Source: Alteribacillus sp. YIM 98480 (GTDB lineage: Bacteria; Bacillota; Bacilli; Bacillales; Marinococcaceae). From it: a stretch of DNA of 64,000 nt. The stretch covers positions 1 to 64,000 of the forward strand of contig NZ_VTOK01000010.1 of NCBI RefSeq assembly GCF_009765375.1. The letters run 5' to 3'. Numbering within the stretch: the first letter of the stretch is position 1; every line of letters begins with the position of its first letter. The position numbers and the translations under genes were made by a program. This document shows, piece by piece, positions 47,306 to 56,285 of this stretch. The notes beneath the pieces are model-generated. The model was not told where the DNA came from, ran no database searches, and saw nothing but the letters and a program-made list of their open reading frames with translations.

Positions 47306-48319
47306 CTATGAATAAATAGCTTGCAGTTTAACTGGTTTATTTGTATGAAAAGATTTTGTTGCTGCCGCAGCTGCTTCAAGCGCTATCTTTCCATCGATTT
47401 CATTACATAAAGGGGCTTTGCTTTTACGCAGGGAATCTATAAAATGTTCTAGTTCTAAATAATAAGCATCCTCGAATTTCGTAGGAAAATCCGGAATCAA
47501 TTCATGGCTGCTCCCTGATTTATTTAATATATTAATGTTGCGGCGTCTCATCGACCCGATTTGAATCGCCCCTTCGCTTCCTATCACTTCACCTCTAACA
47601 TCATATGCATTATGGGCAATCCAGCTGGCTTCAATATCTCCTGCAGCACCTTGATCAAATGTCAAATAGGAATTGGCCGAATCGGCATCATTTAAATCTT
47701 TCATAAAAGAATGTAACAAAACGCTTCCAGTTGAATGAACTTCGGTTATTTCTTGATCTAATAAAAATCTAGCAATGTCATATTCATGTATAGCTAAATC
47801 AAGGAAAATACCACCGCTGTTTTTCAGAAATTCTACTGGCGGAATATTTCCATCTCGACTAACTCCTTTAAAATATAATGGCTGTCCAATATCACCATTT
47901 TGTATTCTTCTTTTTGCTTCCGCATAATCTGGATCAAATCGACGCATGAATCCTACCTGACAAAAACCCTGATTTTTCTTTATAACGTCAATAACCTGAT
48001 CGGCTTCATTTACATTTTGAGTTAATGGCTTTTCTACAAAAATATGTTTTTTGGCATCAGCCATTTTAGTGATAAGATCAGCATGTGTACTAGTAGGAGT
48101 GACGATGACGACCGCTTCAACATTGTCATCTTTAATGATGTCTTCTACGTCTTGAGACCACTTCTCTGCTCCGAGCTCTCGGGCCACCTGTTCCGCTCTG
48201 CCTTCTAGAGGATCAACCACACATGTAAGATTTGCTCCCTTTATCTTTGTTAGGTTACATGCATGCCAATATCCAAGTCTCCCTAATCCCAAGACGGCAC
48301 AATTAATAGTTTCTTTCAT
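47306..48319 (-). CDS. Gfo/Idh/MocA dehydrogenase 4, inositol-dehydrogenase-like
   Basis: 337 residues from the ATG at 48319. AVLGLGRLGYWHACNL Rossmann motif, FVEKPLTQ, VGFMRRFDPDYAEAK and NSGGIFLDLAIHEYDIARFLLD. It starts one base after the isomerase stop, so the two are translated together. The close pair 3/4 may handle different stereoisomers or opposite reaction directions. Confidence 0.87.
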   Translation of the reverse strand: MKETINCAVLGLGRLGYWHACNLTKIKGANLTCVVDPLEGRAEQVARELGAEKWSQDVEDIIKDDNVEAVVIVTPTSTHADLITKMADAKKHIFVEKPLTQNVNEADQVIDVIKKNQGFCQVGFMRRFDPDYAEAKRRIQNGDIGQPLYFKGVSRDGNIPPVEFLKNSGGIFLDLAIHEYDIARFLLDQEITEVHSTGSVLLHSFMKDLNDADSANSYLTFDQGAAGDIEASWIAHNAYDVRGEVIGSEGAIQIGSMRRRNINILNKSGSSHELIPDFPTKFEDAYYLELEHFIDSLRKSKAPLCNEIDGKIALEAAAAATKSFHTNKPVKLQAIYS

Positions 48320-48320
48320 A

Positions 48321-49166
48321 TCACTCACCACTTCCTTTAGTTGAAATTGATAGGATAGTACTTTTTAGAGTGTCTAGATCCTTTTTAATCAATGTTAATT
48401 CATCATCATGTTCTAATCTTAGGGGCTGTAAATCATAATAATTTTCTATATTAATCCAACCCGTATACCCGCTTTTTATCAGTTCTTCCATGGAAGAATG
48501 AAAAGACGAATCTCCTTCTCCTAAAAGGCAGCTGCTGATGTTATCTTTACCATCTTTGGCATGCACTTCACAAAAGTAAGGGTGTAATTCCTGTATCATA
48601 GAAGTGGTATCATACCCTTTAAATAAATAATAGTTTTGTGTATCGAAATATAGCTTTAAGTTCGCTCGGTTTACGTTTTGAAATAACCTTTTTGTTTCAT
48701 CAACAGATAGAACATTCTCTGTTCCAATGGTAATGTTATAGTTTTCTGCCATATCACAGGCCTCTCTAAGACACGCTGTCACATTTTGCAAATCTATTTC
48801 GTTTTTGATTTCGCCATCCGCAAAGCTTCCCAGCATCACAATGGGAATATCCATGTCTCGTGCTGTTTCAATGGCTTTCTCGATTCCTTGTTTCGCAATT
48901 TGCTTTTCCTGCGACCGGTCGGGCCGGGTCATTCCGTAGTAATCCAACTCTCTAACTGCGATGGAAGGAAAATCAATGTTATATGTTTTTCCCATTTCCA
49001 GATATGCATCTTGTATATATTTTTTCGATAAAGGAAATCCTCTTTCATACGTTCCTAATTCTAATTGAATCCCTTCAAATCCTGATTCAGAAGCTAATTT
49101 ACAGGCATATGGCCCCTCAATGGGCAAGGACCAGATGCATATCCCTTTTTTAATTGTTCCATCCAA
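48321..49166 (-). CDS. Sugar phosphate isomerase/epimerase-like TIM barrel (IolI-like)
   Basis: 281 residues of the xylose-isomerase-like / AP-endonuclease-2 superfamily. Metal ligands appear in IGTENVLSVDE (Glu), LYFDTQNYY (Asp), FCEVHAKDGKD (His) and WINIENYYD (Glu). In inositol clusters this family includes the inosose isomerase IolI and related epimerases. It lies 147 bases after iolE, with an AAGCGCTT operator in the gap, and heads a unit with dehydrogenases 4 and 3. Confidence 0.83.
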   Translation of the reverse strand: MDGTIKKGICIWSLPIEGPYACKLASESGFEGIQLELGTYERGFPLSKKYIQDAYLEMGKTYNIDFPSIAVRELDYYGMTRPDRSQEKQIAKQGIEKAIETARDMDIPIVMLGSFADGEIKNEIDLQNVTACLREACDMAENYNITIGTENVLSVDETKRLFQNVNRANLKLYFDTQNYYLFKGYDTTSMIQELHPYFCEVHAKDGKDNISSCLLGEGDSSFHSSMEELIKSGYTGWINIENYYDLQPLRLEHDDELTLIKKDLDTLKSTILSISTKGSGE

Positions 49167-49277
49167 AAGTGCGACCTCCTAAGATTGGGTAAATATAAAT
49201 GCTTTCTACTTTATTGCCTTTCCGGATAAAAAAGGCGGCTGTACTGAATTGACATACTTTGGTTAATACAAACCTAA

Positions 49278-49292
49278 GGTAAGCGCTTTCTC
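49278..49292. promoter_or_regulatory. LacI-type operator candidate 4 (GGTAAGCGCTTTCTC)
   Basis: It lies about 115 bases before the IolI-like gene, between it and iolE, and shares GGTAAGCGCTTT with candidate 2. Confidence 0.55.
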
Positions 49293-49313
49293 ATTTGCCG
49301 TAAAATATCTTTG

Positions 49314-50234
49314 TTATCTTTGCAAATAAACCCCTGCAAGTTTTTCGAGAAAAGCTTTTGAACGTTTTGCATATTCATACGGATTATAAATTTCTGGATC
49401 TTGTTCACCTTCTATTAAGGCCCAGCCAGAATAATCGTTTTCAATTAAATAGGTAATAATTGGTGCAAAATCTAGGCAGCCCTCACCCGGCACAGTGAAG
49501 ATTCCTTCTCTAATACATTGTCTGATACTGTATTTTTCCTGTCTTGCCCTATCTAAAATGTCTTGTCTAACATCTTTTAAATGAATATATTTGATACGAT
49601 CAAAATGTTTTTTCAGTAATTGTAATGGATCATTCCCTCCATAATACCCGTGGCCTGTATCATAAAGAAGAGATACAGCATCTTTGTCCGTCATTTCCAT
49701 TAAACGATCAATTTCTTCTGGCTGCTCAACGACTGTACCGGCATGATGATGATACACCAGATGCATGCCGGTTTCCCGGCAGATTTCTCCTGCTTTATTT
49801 AACCCTTCAGCCAAGTACTTCCACCCATCATCATCGAGCCTTTCTACATAGGTTTCGTCCTGACCGCGACGTGGATCTTGATTAAGCATAGATCCGCCAA
49901 TTTCTGCAGTACTAACTACTTTACACCCAAACCTTTTTAAAAAATCGACATGCTCTCGGTACGATTTCCATTCCTTTTCGTGTTGATCTGGGTCAGAAAA
50001 CAGAACGGACTTCCATTGTGTAGTCAATTGCAGATTATAATGATCCAATGCATTTTTTAATTCTTTTTCATTATTGGGAAATTTCCGACTAACCTCGGTT
50101 CCTTTAAAACCTAATGCAGCTATTTCTTCCATTACCTGATCATACGAATAATAATCTCCGTGTTCTAATACATCTTCTCCAACCCAGTTAATCGGGTGAA
50201 CACCTATATTAAAAGGCAATTCTGTCATGGACAT
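49314..50234 (-). CDS. iolE: myo-Inosose-2 dehydratase-like protein
   Basis: 306 residues from the ATG at 50234, five bases after GGGAGG. The N-terminal GVHPINWVGEDVLEHGDYYSYDQVMEEIAALGFKGTEVSRKFP is characteristic of IolE, as are MHLVYHHHAGTVVE, LLYDTGHGYYGG, YIHLKDVR and WALIEGEQDP (metal ligands). IolE dehydrates scyllo-inosose to a diketone that IolD, absent here, would hydrolyse. A GTTC-N7-GAAC operator lies 79 bases upstream. Confidence 0.88.
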   Translation of the reverse strand: MSMTELPFNIGVHPINWVGEDVLEHGDYYSYDQVMEEIAALGFKGTEVSRKFPNNEKELKNALDHYNLQLTTQWKSVLFSDPDQHEKEWKSYREHVDFLKRFGCKVVSTAEIGGSMLNQDPRRGQDETYVERLDDDGWKYLAEGLNKAGEICRETGMHLVYHHHAGTVVEQPEEIDRLMEMTDKDAVSLLYDTGHGYYGGNDPLQLLKKHFDRIKYIHLKDVRQDILDRARQEKYSIRQCIREGIFTVPGEGCLDFAPIITYLIENDYSGWALIEGEQDPEIYNPYEYAKRSKAFLEKLAGVYLQR

Positions 50235-50312
50235 TTTAACCTCCCTAATAAACAAATCTCTATCTTAGACAACTATTGTGCAATGAAATGTTTTAACCTG
50301 CAAATTTAATTA

Positions 50313-50327
50313 GTTCAAATAAAGAAC
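50313..50327. promoter_or_regulatory. IclR-type operator candidate at iolE
   Basis: GTTCAAATAAAGAAC, an inverted repeat with a 7-base spacer. The words AGTTCAAATAAAGAA recur in front of the transketolase genes at 53562-53577. The IclR gene lies between the two targets. Confidence 0.55.
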
Positions 50328-50507
50328 CACTATTTCTCAATTAGAACTTTAATGAAAGTTTATAATAGCTGCTATATACAGTCAACAATTTTTGGTAAAT
50401 TGATTCAGTTTTACTGGCAACTAATAATTGATATTCTTCTACATAAAAACGTGATGTAACGTGCGAGAGTATATAAAGAGGTTTGTTCGTACTCTTGTAT
50501 AAATATA

Positions 50508-50546
50508 AGAGGATACCTCAAAGTCCGTTTGTTGAGGTATCCTCTT
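50508..50546 (-). terminator. Terminator of the transketolase-IclR operon
   Basis: Perfect 15-bp arms AAGAGGATACCTCAA and TTGAGGTATCCTCTT, about 75 bases after the IclR stop. The following sequence is AT-rich but without a pure T-run. Confidence 0.7.
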
Positions 50547-50622
50547 ACGTTGCTGATTCTTCATCTAAAATAAGTGCGAAACGCAATAGCAGGTATCTGA
50601 TTAATGAAACATTAATTTCTTT

Positions 50623-51432
50623 TTATTTATTATTAACTGTCCATCCCATTAGCCGGGAAACTTCTTTCGCTGCACCTATAACATGTTCGGCAATATCTTT
50701 TTCTCTTTCTTTTGATATTCTATGAACAGTGCTGCTTACACTAACTGCTGCCACAACGTTTCCACTGTGATCAAAAACAGGTGCTCCTAAAGCAGCCACC
50801 CCAAGTGTAACATCCTCTCGGCTAATAGAATATCCTGTTTCTCTTATATCTTCCACCATATTCCAATACATCTTCGGGTCTGTAGGCGTTTTAGATGTGA
50901 TCGGTTCAATTGATTTTTTTGACAATATACTTTCTATCTCTTTATCTTTGAGATTAGCTAGTATTGCTCGAGGAGCAGCCCCTTGATAAAGCGGCCATGA
51001 ATCTCCAACTCTCATTGCTAACACTTGAACATGTTCACCTTCTATACGTTCAATACATACCGCCCTGTCTTTATTTAACAAGCATAAAAAGCTGGTCTCT
51101 TCTATTTTTTGTGTTAAATCGGTTATCACAGGAAGTGCAAGCTGCCGCAAATTGATTCTTCTTTGTACTGCGCCCCCAAGTTCAAGCATACGAACACCCA
51201 GCCGGTAAGTGCCTTGACGCTCACCGTACTCAACCATGTTATCTCCCATTAATGTGTGTAAAATTCGATAACAGCTAGTTTTATTTACTCCCGTACGCCG
51301 GGCCACTTCTGTTAAACCAATACCATCTTTTGTATCTTCAAGTGCCTCAATCACTAATATCGCTTTTTCCAGCACACCTACCGTTTTGCTTTGCTTACTT
51401 TCTGTAGTCGTCTCTTCAATGCTAGAATCCAT
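50623..51432 (-). CDS. IclR-family regulator of the cyclitol-like cluster
   Basis: 269 residues: winged helix GVLEKAILVIEALEDTKDGIGLTEVARRTGVNKTSCYRIL, effector domain with DSWPLYQGAAPRAILANL and C-terminal FDHSGNVVAAVSVSSTVHRI. It follows the split transketolase on the same strand after 230 bases. By place and by the shared operator it probably controls iolE and the transketolase genes. The effector is unknown. Confidence 0.88.
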   Translation of the reverse strand: MDSSIEETTTESKQSKTVGVLEKAILVIEALEDTKDGIGLTEVARRTGVNKTSCYRILHTLMGDNMVEYGERQGTYRLGVRMLELGGAVQRRINLRQLALPVITDLTQKIEETSFLCLLNKDRAVCIERIEGEHVQVLAMRVGDSWPLYQGAAPRAILANLKDKEIESILSKKSIEPITSKTPTDPKMYWNMVEDIRETGYSISREDVTLGVAALGAPVFDHSGNVVAAVSVSSTVHRISKEREKDIAEHVIGAAKEVSRLMGWTVNNK

Positions 51433-51665
51433 TCATGGCAACCTCCTGAACCTATTTTCATTTTTGCAGTTAAAAATTCTTTTATTTTTGTATTTGCCAT
51501 AAGTTTATCACAACTACAATTTCGGCCGCATGCTAGTGACGGGTCAGCAGTAATGTACTGGTCCCATTATTGTCCATTAGTTTTTCCAAAATAATTATCC
51601 GCCAATGACGTAATTTATTGACATAACGTTACTTTATTAATGTAAGAATTTATGCTGCTTTTCAC

Positions 51666-52685
51666 TTATTCATTATTAGATCCGATTACAAATTCGCGTA
51701 TTCTTTTAGCAACACCTTCTGCATCAAGGTCATAATGATTATATAAGGCAGCTGGCGGACCAATTAGTACATATTCATCGTAAATTCCATGACGCGAGAA
51801 TTCACAATTTAAATTATTATCAGCTATCACTTCAGCTGCACAACTACCTATTCCTCCGATAACAGAATGTTCTTCTACGGTCATAATTTTTCCTGTTTTT
51901 GCAACGGCCCGTTTTACAGCTTCATCATCAAACGGTTTTATCGTGTGCATATCAATAACATTTACACTAATACCTTCTTCTTCTAATTGAGCAGCTGCGT
52001 CCACGACCGACCTCAATGTCAAACCGTTTGTAATGACACTGACGTCTTTTCCATCACGCAGTTCATTGGCCTTACCAAGTTCGAAAGCCTCCGATACGTT
52101 TTCATATACCTGTTTATCTCTCCCGCGTCCCATCCGGAAATATATTGGACCTGAATGATCAACCGTTGACCTAATCGCCGCCTCCGCCTGCACAGGGTCT
52201 GTTGGACAAATGATCGTCATTTCTGCCATCGAACGAAGAATAGAAAGGTCTTCTAACGCATGATGAGAAGTACCGTAGAAACCCATTGTCATGCCGGAGT
52301 GATGACCAATTAAACGCACAGGGAGATTTGGGTAAGCAACAGACGTGCGGATTTGTTCACAACTAAGTAGAGACAGGAACGAAGCGAAAGTTCCAATATA
52401 AGGAATTTTCCCTGTCGTTGCTATACCTGCAGCTGCTGATACCATATGCTGCTCGGAGATACCAAAATTGATAAACGACTCTGGATGGGCTTTTGCAAAA
52501 TCGGCTAATCGATTGGAGTACATGACGTCTGCGGTAAAGACTACTATGTCATCCCGTTCGTTACGTATATCGGCCAATACTTTTCCACTTACTGCCGAGC
52601 TCCCTTCACCATTTGCAATGCTAATATTCCATGAACCTTCATCTAAACTATTATCAAATTTTTCATGTACGGGATTGTAGACCAC
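51666..52685 (-). CDS. Transketolase C-terminal subunit
   Basis: 339 residues holding the pyrimidine-binding and C-terminal domains: ADVMYSNRLADFAKAHPESFINFGISEQHMVSAAAGIA with the conserved Glu-Gln-His region, GHHSGMTMGFYGTSHHALEDL, and VIDMHTIKPFDDEAV. Starts with GTG nine bases after GGAGG and overlaps the N-terminal subunit gene by 23 bases. Together they form one split transketolase. Such splits occur in dedicated sugar pathways (for example apulose 4-phosphate or sulfofructose transketolases), so a special substrate is likely. Confidence 0.88.
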   Translation of the reverse strand: MVYNPVHEKFDNSLDEGSWNISIANGEGSSAVSGKVLADIRNERDDIVVFTADVMYSNRLADFAKAHPESFINFGISEQHMVSAAAGIATTGKIPYIGTFASFLSLLSCEQIRTSVAYPNLPVRLIGHHSGMTMGFYGTSHHALEDLSILRSMAEMTIICPTDPVQAEAAIRSTVDHSGPIYFRMGRGRDKQVYENVSEAFELGKANELRDGKDVSVITNGLTLRSVVDAAAQLEEEGISVNVIDMHTIKPFDDEAVKRAVAKTGKIMTVEEHSVIGGIGSCAAEVIADNNLNCEFSRHGIYDEYVLIGPPAALYNHYDLDAEGVAKRIREFVIGSNNE

Positions 52686-53520
52686 GGTGAATTTCCTCCT
52701 CTACTTTTTTTCGATCTTTTTCCGCCAGGTAACCTAAGTGCCAATCGTTATTTAACTCCATCCCTTCAACGCCTTTACCTTTCAGCGTATCAGCAATAAT
52801 CACTAGAGGTTTTTCTCTTTTTGTGGAAGATATTTTATCAAACAACTCGACTAAATCAGTCAAATTGTGACCATCAACGTGACAAGTTTCCCAACCAAAT
52901 GCTTCAAATTTTTGGTCAATCGGATTTACTGGCATAATGTCTTCTGTAAACCCATCTAGCGACATTTGATTACGGTCCACAATGGCAACCAGATTATTTA
53001 ATTGCAAATTGGCTGCTGATAAAATGGCTTCCCAGATTTGTCCTTCATTTAATTCACCATCACCGAGCATGCAATACACTTTATAATCTTTATTACTCAT
53101 TTTGCCTCCAATAGCCATACCAGCCGATACCGAGAGCCCCTGGCCTAAAGAGCCTGAACTGAAATCAATCCCGGGTATTTTTCTCATATCTGGATGATCT
53201 CCGAATGCGCTTCCAACTCTCGTGTAACTGTCTAGCCATTCTTTTGGAAAGAAACCATGATCAGCCAGTACAGGATACAAACCAACTGCTGCGTGTCCTT
53301 TACTTAATACAAACCTATCGCGATCTTCCCAGTCAGGATTGCTCGGGTCCACGGACATTACATGATAATACAAAACCGAAAACAGTTCCGCGCATGAAAA
53401 AACACTGGTATAATGCCCGCTCTTCGCTATATCAATAAGCCGAACTGTCTCTAGACGAATAAATTTTGCTTTTTCTTCTAAGTCTCGAACTAACTTTTGA
53501 TTATTCACTATTTCAGACAA
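52663..53520 (-). CDS. Transketolase N-terminal subunit
   Basis: 285 residues from a TTG at 53520, eight bases after GGGGAGG; the longer frame to 53547 uses a GTG that lies upstream of that site. Thiamine diphosphate domain with VLSKGHAAVGLYPVLA, SGSLGQGLSVSAGMAIG and GDGELNEGQIWEAILSAANLQLNNL through DRNQ. Forms the active transketolase with the next gene. Ketol transfer between sugar phosphates is the family reaction. Confidence 0.88.
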   Translation of the reverse strand: MSEIVNNQKLVRDLEEKAKFIRLETVRLIDIAKSGHYTSVFSCAELFSVLYYHVMSVDPSNPDWEDRDRFVLSKGHAAVGLYPVLADHGFFPKEWLDSYTRVGSAFGDHPDMRKIPGIDFSSGSLGQGLSVSAGMAIGGKMSNKDYKVYCMLGDGELNEGQIWEAILSAANLQLNNLVAIVDRNQMSLDGFTEDIMPVNPIDQKFEAFGWETCHVDGHNLTDLVELFDKISSTKREKPLVIIADTLKGKGVEGMELNNDWHLGYLAEKDRKKVEEEIHRGLQSRT

Positions 53521-53561
53521 AATATTTCCCTCCCCATTATAGTTCACATTTAGAATTTATA

Positions 53562-53577
53562 TTTCTTTATTTGAACT
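53562..53577. promoter_or_regulatory. IclR-type operator candidate at the transketolase genes
   Basis: On the minus strand AGTTCAAATAAAGAAA, matching the iolE site over 15 bases. It lies about 45 bases before the first start codon, consistent with promoter overlap. Confidence 0.55.
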
Positions 53578-53794
53578 TACATAAATGTTATAACAATTAA
53601 ACAAAAATAGTCAATATTTTTAGTCATTTTCAGATGCAGAAATTACTGTGAATATATTATTTAAACTAGTTTTTGGTATTAATTTAGAAAATACAGCCAT
53701 TATAACAATCAGTTATCGACTATTCATATTTGTCTTATTACCACTTTATCGGCTTCCTCCATGATATAAATGAAATTAGCTAGGAGGTAAACAA

Positions 53795-54589
53795 ATGGTT
53801 ATTACAGCTCTTATTTTACTTGGTTTTACTGCGAGCACTTATGGCACCATTATTGGTGCAGGCGGAGGATTTTTGTTCGTCCCCGTTTTGATAATGTTTT
53901 ATGATATTTCTCCAGAAGCAGCTGCTGCCACTGGTCTGGTTATTGTTTTCCTAAACGCTGCTGCCGGATTGCCAGTATTTTTAAAACAACGCCGGGTTTT
54001 GCTTCGAACCGGTTTACTTCTTGCCGCCGGAGCCTTCCCTGGAACACTGTTAGGAGAAAGACTCGTTCGATTTAGTCCTGAAGCAGTTTTTTACGCTTTA
54101 TTTGCATGTCTTTTAATCGGCCTCGGTTTATACTTAATTTTAAAAAAACCACCTCAGGCAAAAGATGAAGTAGCAGCAACAGTAGAGAAGAGTTATACTT
54201 TAAATGAAAAAGAATTAAATGAAGATCAAACGATAAAACTGCCTGTACTGTTAGGTATTGGCGGTATGCTTGGTGTTATTTCTTCGTTCTTTGGTATTGG
54301 CGGCGGTTGGCTCCTCGTTCCCATTTTGGTTTATGGCTTCGGGTTGTCATTAAAAGCAGCAACCGCTACTTCTATTTTTTCGCTTGCTTTATATTCTCTC
54401 AGCGGTCTTATACCTGGTATTGTAAACAATGTAGTGGATTGGTATATCGTTCTCTGGAGTGGAGCAGGGGTACTTGCAGGTGCCCAGGCTGGTGCAATTC
54501 TTTCAAAAAAAATGAAAGGGACCACCATTACAAGGCTGCTTGCTGCTGTAGTCATTGTTATGGGAGGTAGCATGATTTTTCAAATGTAA
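53795..54589 (+). CDS. TauE/SafE-family permease
   Basis: 264 residues, about seven to eight membrane helices in two halves, each with a Gly-rich motif: GTIIGAGGGFLFVPVLI near the start and SFFGIGGGWLLVPILV near the middle. Known members export sulfite or sulfoacetate or move other small anions. ATG follows AGGAGG. It is divergent from the transketolase operon and seven bases before a broken LysR gene of the CysL kind. Confidence 0.87.
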   Translation: MVITALILLGFTASTYGTIIGAGGGFLFVPVLIMFYDISPEAAAATGLVIVFLNAAAGLPVFLKQRRVLLRTGLLLAAGAFPGTLLGERLVRFSPEAVFYALFACLLIGLGLYLILKKPPQAKDEVAATVEKSYTLNEKELNEDQTIKLPVLLGIGGMLGVISSFFGIGGGWLLVPILVYGFGLSLKAATATSIFSLALYSLSGLIPGIVNNVVDWYIVLWSGAGVLAGAQAGAILSKKMKGTTITRLLAAVVIVMGGSMIFQM

Positions 54590-54604
54590 AGGAAGATGTT
54601 ATCT

Positions 54605-55520
54605 ATGCGCATCCAAACGTTCCAGCTTTTTTGTTACGTCATAGAAGAAGGAAGCATAAGCAACGCCGCAAAAAGAGCTTATTTATCACAGCCGGCTGTT
54701 ACAAAAAAAATAAGACAGCTGGAAGAACATTATTCCACCCTCCTTTTTGATCGTGAACATAGCACTGTCGTACTGACCCCTGCAGGTGAAAGACTGTATC
54801 ATCATGCTAAATTTATCGTAAAAGAATATGAACAGTCGGTAACAGCTATTGAAATGTTGCGCGGGGTCCAAACACAATCCTTAAAGATAGGTTCGTCTTA
54901 TACTCTCGGCGAATATGTCCTTCCAGAAATTATCAGCGCCTTTCAACAGGGAAGCCCCTCTTTTCAAATACATTTGTCAATCAGTAACACTCCTCATGTA
55001 CTGGCAGATCTCGAAGAAGAAAATATTGACCTTGCTTTTGTTGAAGGAGCCGTACGTAATCCCGAACTTGATAAAAAAGTTATTGCAAGCGACAATATTG
55101 TTTTGATCGTACCCCCTAACTAACCATCGTTGGGCAGAGAAAAAACATATTGTACCAAGAGAGCTTTTGAACGACCGGATGATTCATCGGGAAAACACTT
55201 CAGCGAGCCGGAAGATTGTTGAAAACCATCTATCTGAAAAAATAAATCTCAACCAGTTGGAAAACACACTAGAATTAGGCACGACGCAAGCCATAAAAAG
55301 TGCTGTCCAGTTTGGTCTTGGTTATGGTTATGTATCACGACTTGCGATAAGACATGAACTTAAAGCAGGCCTTCTTTATGAAGTGGACGTCAGCGGCATC
55401 CACATTCAGCGACCGCTTTGGGTAGCTTCGAAAGTACAACGGTTTGCTAAAGAATCGTTCAGTCAATTTAGTGATTACGTACGTCACTTTTTACAAAAGC
55501 GATCCTCTATATTTTCTTAA
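54605..55520 (+). pseudogene. LysR-family regulator interrupted by a 4-bp duplication
   Basis: The N-terminal part (MRIQTFQLFCYVIEEGSISNAAKRAYLSQPAVTKKIRQLEEHY) is a standard LysR helix-turn-helix, and the sensor domain runs to IVLIVPPN, then TAA at 55121. In another frame the protein goes on NHRWAEKKHIVPRELL to 55520. At the join the DNA reads CCCTAACTAACC; removing one TAAC restores VPPNHRWAE and an intact protein of about 303 residues. So the gene was lost recently, is phase variable, or holds a sequencing error. The start at 54605 fits AAGGAAG better than the ATG at 54596. It resembles CysL. Confidence 0.85.
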
Positions 55521-55620
55521 TAAAACGTTTCGCCCATCATATTAGGTGCTGCATTTCATACGATCACTTTCTCTTGTATACTCTTATTAGAAATTAATCG
55601 TTTGCAAAGGAATGGTGCAC

Positions 55621-56244
55621 ATGGACCCTCTTGTCATACTAGCATTTTTAGGAACTGCAGTGGCGCTGACGCTCACTCCAGGACCTGACATTTTATTTGT
55701 TATTGCACAAAGCATCTCTCAAAATAAACAAGCAGGAATTGCCACCGCGCTTGGTCTCTGCTCCGGGTTGCTTGTGCATATTATAGCAGCTGCGGCTGGA
55801 ATTTCTGCTATTATCTATCAATCTTCCATTGCATTTTCTGCCGTTAAATATGCGGGAGCGATTTACCTTCTATACCTAGCGTGGCTTGCTTTTCGAGATA
55901 AATCTAAAGTTGGTTTGTCTAACGGAACAAGCCCTTTTCAATACCTGGCACTATACAAAAAAGGTATTATTATGAACTTGCTCAATCCTAAGGTATCTCT
56001 GTTTTTTCTAGCTCTGCTTCCTCAATTCACAAGCCCTGAAGCTGGTTCTGTAACAATACAAATGTTGACACTCGGACTTGTTTTTCTTGTTCAGGCTCTT
56101 GTCATTTTTTCTATCGTTAGTATCGCAGCCGACAAAGCAAGCCGTTTTGTGTTGGAAAATCCCAGAGTTTCCAGACGTATGAATGTCATTCAAGGCGGAT
56201 TGTTTACTATTATAGGACTTCAGATTTTGTTTAGTGAAAAATAA
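55621..56244 (+). CDS. LysE-family amino-acid exporter
   Basis: 207 residues, six membrane helices. The N-terminal LTPGPDILFVIAQSISQNKQAGIATALGLCSGLLVH is the LysE/RhtB signature, and MNLLNPKVSLFFLALLPQF follows in the middle. ATG at 55621 is nine bases after AAAGGA; the ATG at 55612 is too close to it. Members export amino acids or homoserine lactones; the substrate is unknown. Monocistronic. Confidence 0.88.
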   Translation: MDPLVILAFLGTAVALTLTPGPDILFVIAQSISQNKQAGIATALGLCSGLLVHIIAAAAGISAIIYQSSIAFSAVKYAGAIYLLYLAWLAFRDKSKVGLSNGTSPFQYLALYKKGIIMNLLNPKVSLFFLALLPQFTSPEAGSVTIQMLTLGLVFLVQALVIFSIVSIAADKASRFVLENPRVSRRMNVIQGGLFTIIGLQILFSEK

Positions 56245-56245
56245 C

Positions 56246-56277
56246 AAGCGCACCGAAAAACGATGCGCTTTTTTTAT
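56246..56277 (+). terminator. Terminator of the LysE-family gene
   Basis: AAGCGCA and TGCGCTT arms, followed by T7. It stands two bases after the stop codon. Confidence 0.8.
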
Positions 56278-56285
56278 TTTATTTG

